NCBI GenBank assembly: GCA_013365365.1
Contig: JABVXU010000187.1
Coordinates: forward strand, 1-64,000
Length of the DNA stretch: 64,000 nucleotides
DNA from: Cruorifilaria tuberocauda
Lineage: Eukaryota; Nematoda; Chromadorea; Rhabditida; Onchocercidae
Reading direction: 5' to 3'
The notes beneath the pieces were generated by a model. It was not told where the DNA came from and ran no database searches. It was given only the letters and a program-made list of their open reading frames with translations. This document shows positions 63,290-64,000 of this stretch, piece by piece. Position 1 is the first letter of the stretch; each line of letters opens with the position of its first letter. The position numbers and the translations under genes are program-made.

Positions 63290-64000
63290 TTTATTGCTTT
63301 TTTTGAAGGTATTTAAAAATTTCAAAAATAAAAACAAAGTGAAAAATATATCAGTTATCAAAATTTTACTCATATCTGAAAGTAAATAACTATGGTTTTC
63401 GAAAAAAGACTGTAATACAATTATAATTAATGAAAAATGATATGTTATGTAAAAGAGGAACTTACTTTTTTGTAAGTTATGATTTCACTTTGATAAGTTA
63501 TTAAGCCTATATGTCACTAAAACAAATAGACAATGAAAGCTGCAAGGAAATTCGAAATTTAAAAACGAAAATTTGAAAAAGGAATATGAAATGTGATGGT
63601 AAGAAACAAACGAAAATTTTTTAATGACTGCTTAATTCAAATTAATATTTTGCAAATCCATACAAATTTGATTTTAAAATATATGTCAGTAATAAATCTT
63701 AGCAGAAAATTAAAAAACTTGAACGGATAACCAAAAAAAAACCTTGATAGGTTTGTTAATCATTTGTTAATTAATTGTTTAAAGGTTTTTTCACAATGAA
63801 AATTAAAAATTTACAATTTATTCCTTTAAAATGTCATCATATAAATCATAATATTCATCTTAATTTCCCGTTAAAAAATTTTTTAATTTATCCTTAATTT
63901 CTTTTTTCCTAATCTTCTTTTCTATCAAATAAATGATTATGGAATGGCAATTATTTACTTCATTTGAAAGAGAAAAATCAAAAATGAAAATTCAATTTAC

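Larger units (their letters stand above)
59913..64000. other. Non-coding region with repeats
   Basis: About 4 kb with no supported gene on either strand. It contains the 161-bp direct repeat pair and the hairpin at 63192. Other open frames are AT-driven and lack splice support. Confidence 0.5.

Overview
The window is nuclear DNA from a parasitic nematode, most likely a filarial (clade III) worm. It is very AT-rich and its genes are broken into small exons with nematode-type borders (TTTCAG-like acceptors, GTAAG-like donors). It carries three cuticle collagen genes, and one fragment looks like a bacterial Der/EngA GTPase. In this clade the natural source of such a fragment is the endosymbiont Wolbachia. 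The species cannot be fixed by reading alone.

Layout: (1) 1-2102, minus strand: a cuticle collagen cut off by the window edge. (2) 3436-10109, plus strand: exons of an unrecognised charged, helical protein, well supported from 7876 to 9728 and uncertain on either side. (3) 10-20 kb: mostly non-coding, with microsatellites, a phase-consistent minus-strand gene (18391-19727) and a foldback repeat. (4) 20.9-29.7 kb, plus strand: the gene-dense core, with FOXRED1-like (13 exons), PIN1-like (5 exons) and ROMO1-like (2 exons) in the same orientation. A 28S rRNA gene fragment lies antisense in FOXRED1 intron 4. (5) 31.6-33.2 kb, minus: a second collagen. (6) 34.97-35.15 kb: the Der-like fragment. 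(7) 41.3-44.3 kb, plus: two adjacent TRAIP-like RING units, either tandem paralogues or one double-RING gene. (8) 47.5-48.9 kb, minus: a third collagen, close to the second in its N-terminal domain. (9) 50-55 kb: a 477-bp element with perfect 37-bp inverted ends, and exons of an unrecognised plus-strand gene. (10) 58.1-59.9 kb, minus: a four-exon, four-helix membrane protein. (11) 60-64 kb: non-coding, with a duplicated 161-bp repeat and a hairpin.

How the genes relate: collagens B and C, and probably A, are secreted cuticle components, processed at basic sites and crosslinked through cysteines. FOXRED1-like (complex I assembly) and ROMO1-like (inner membrane) are both mitochondrial; with PIN1-like between them they form a same-strand cluster that could be an operon. 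Exon borders were placed by eye from splice signals and from agreement of reading phase across each intron. Where phase and protein family agree, confidence is high.
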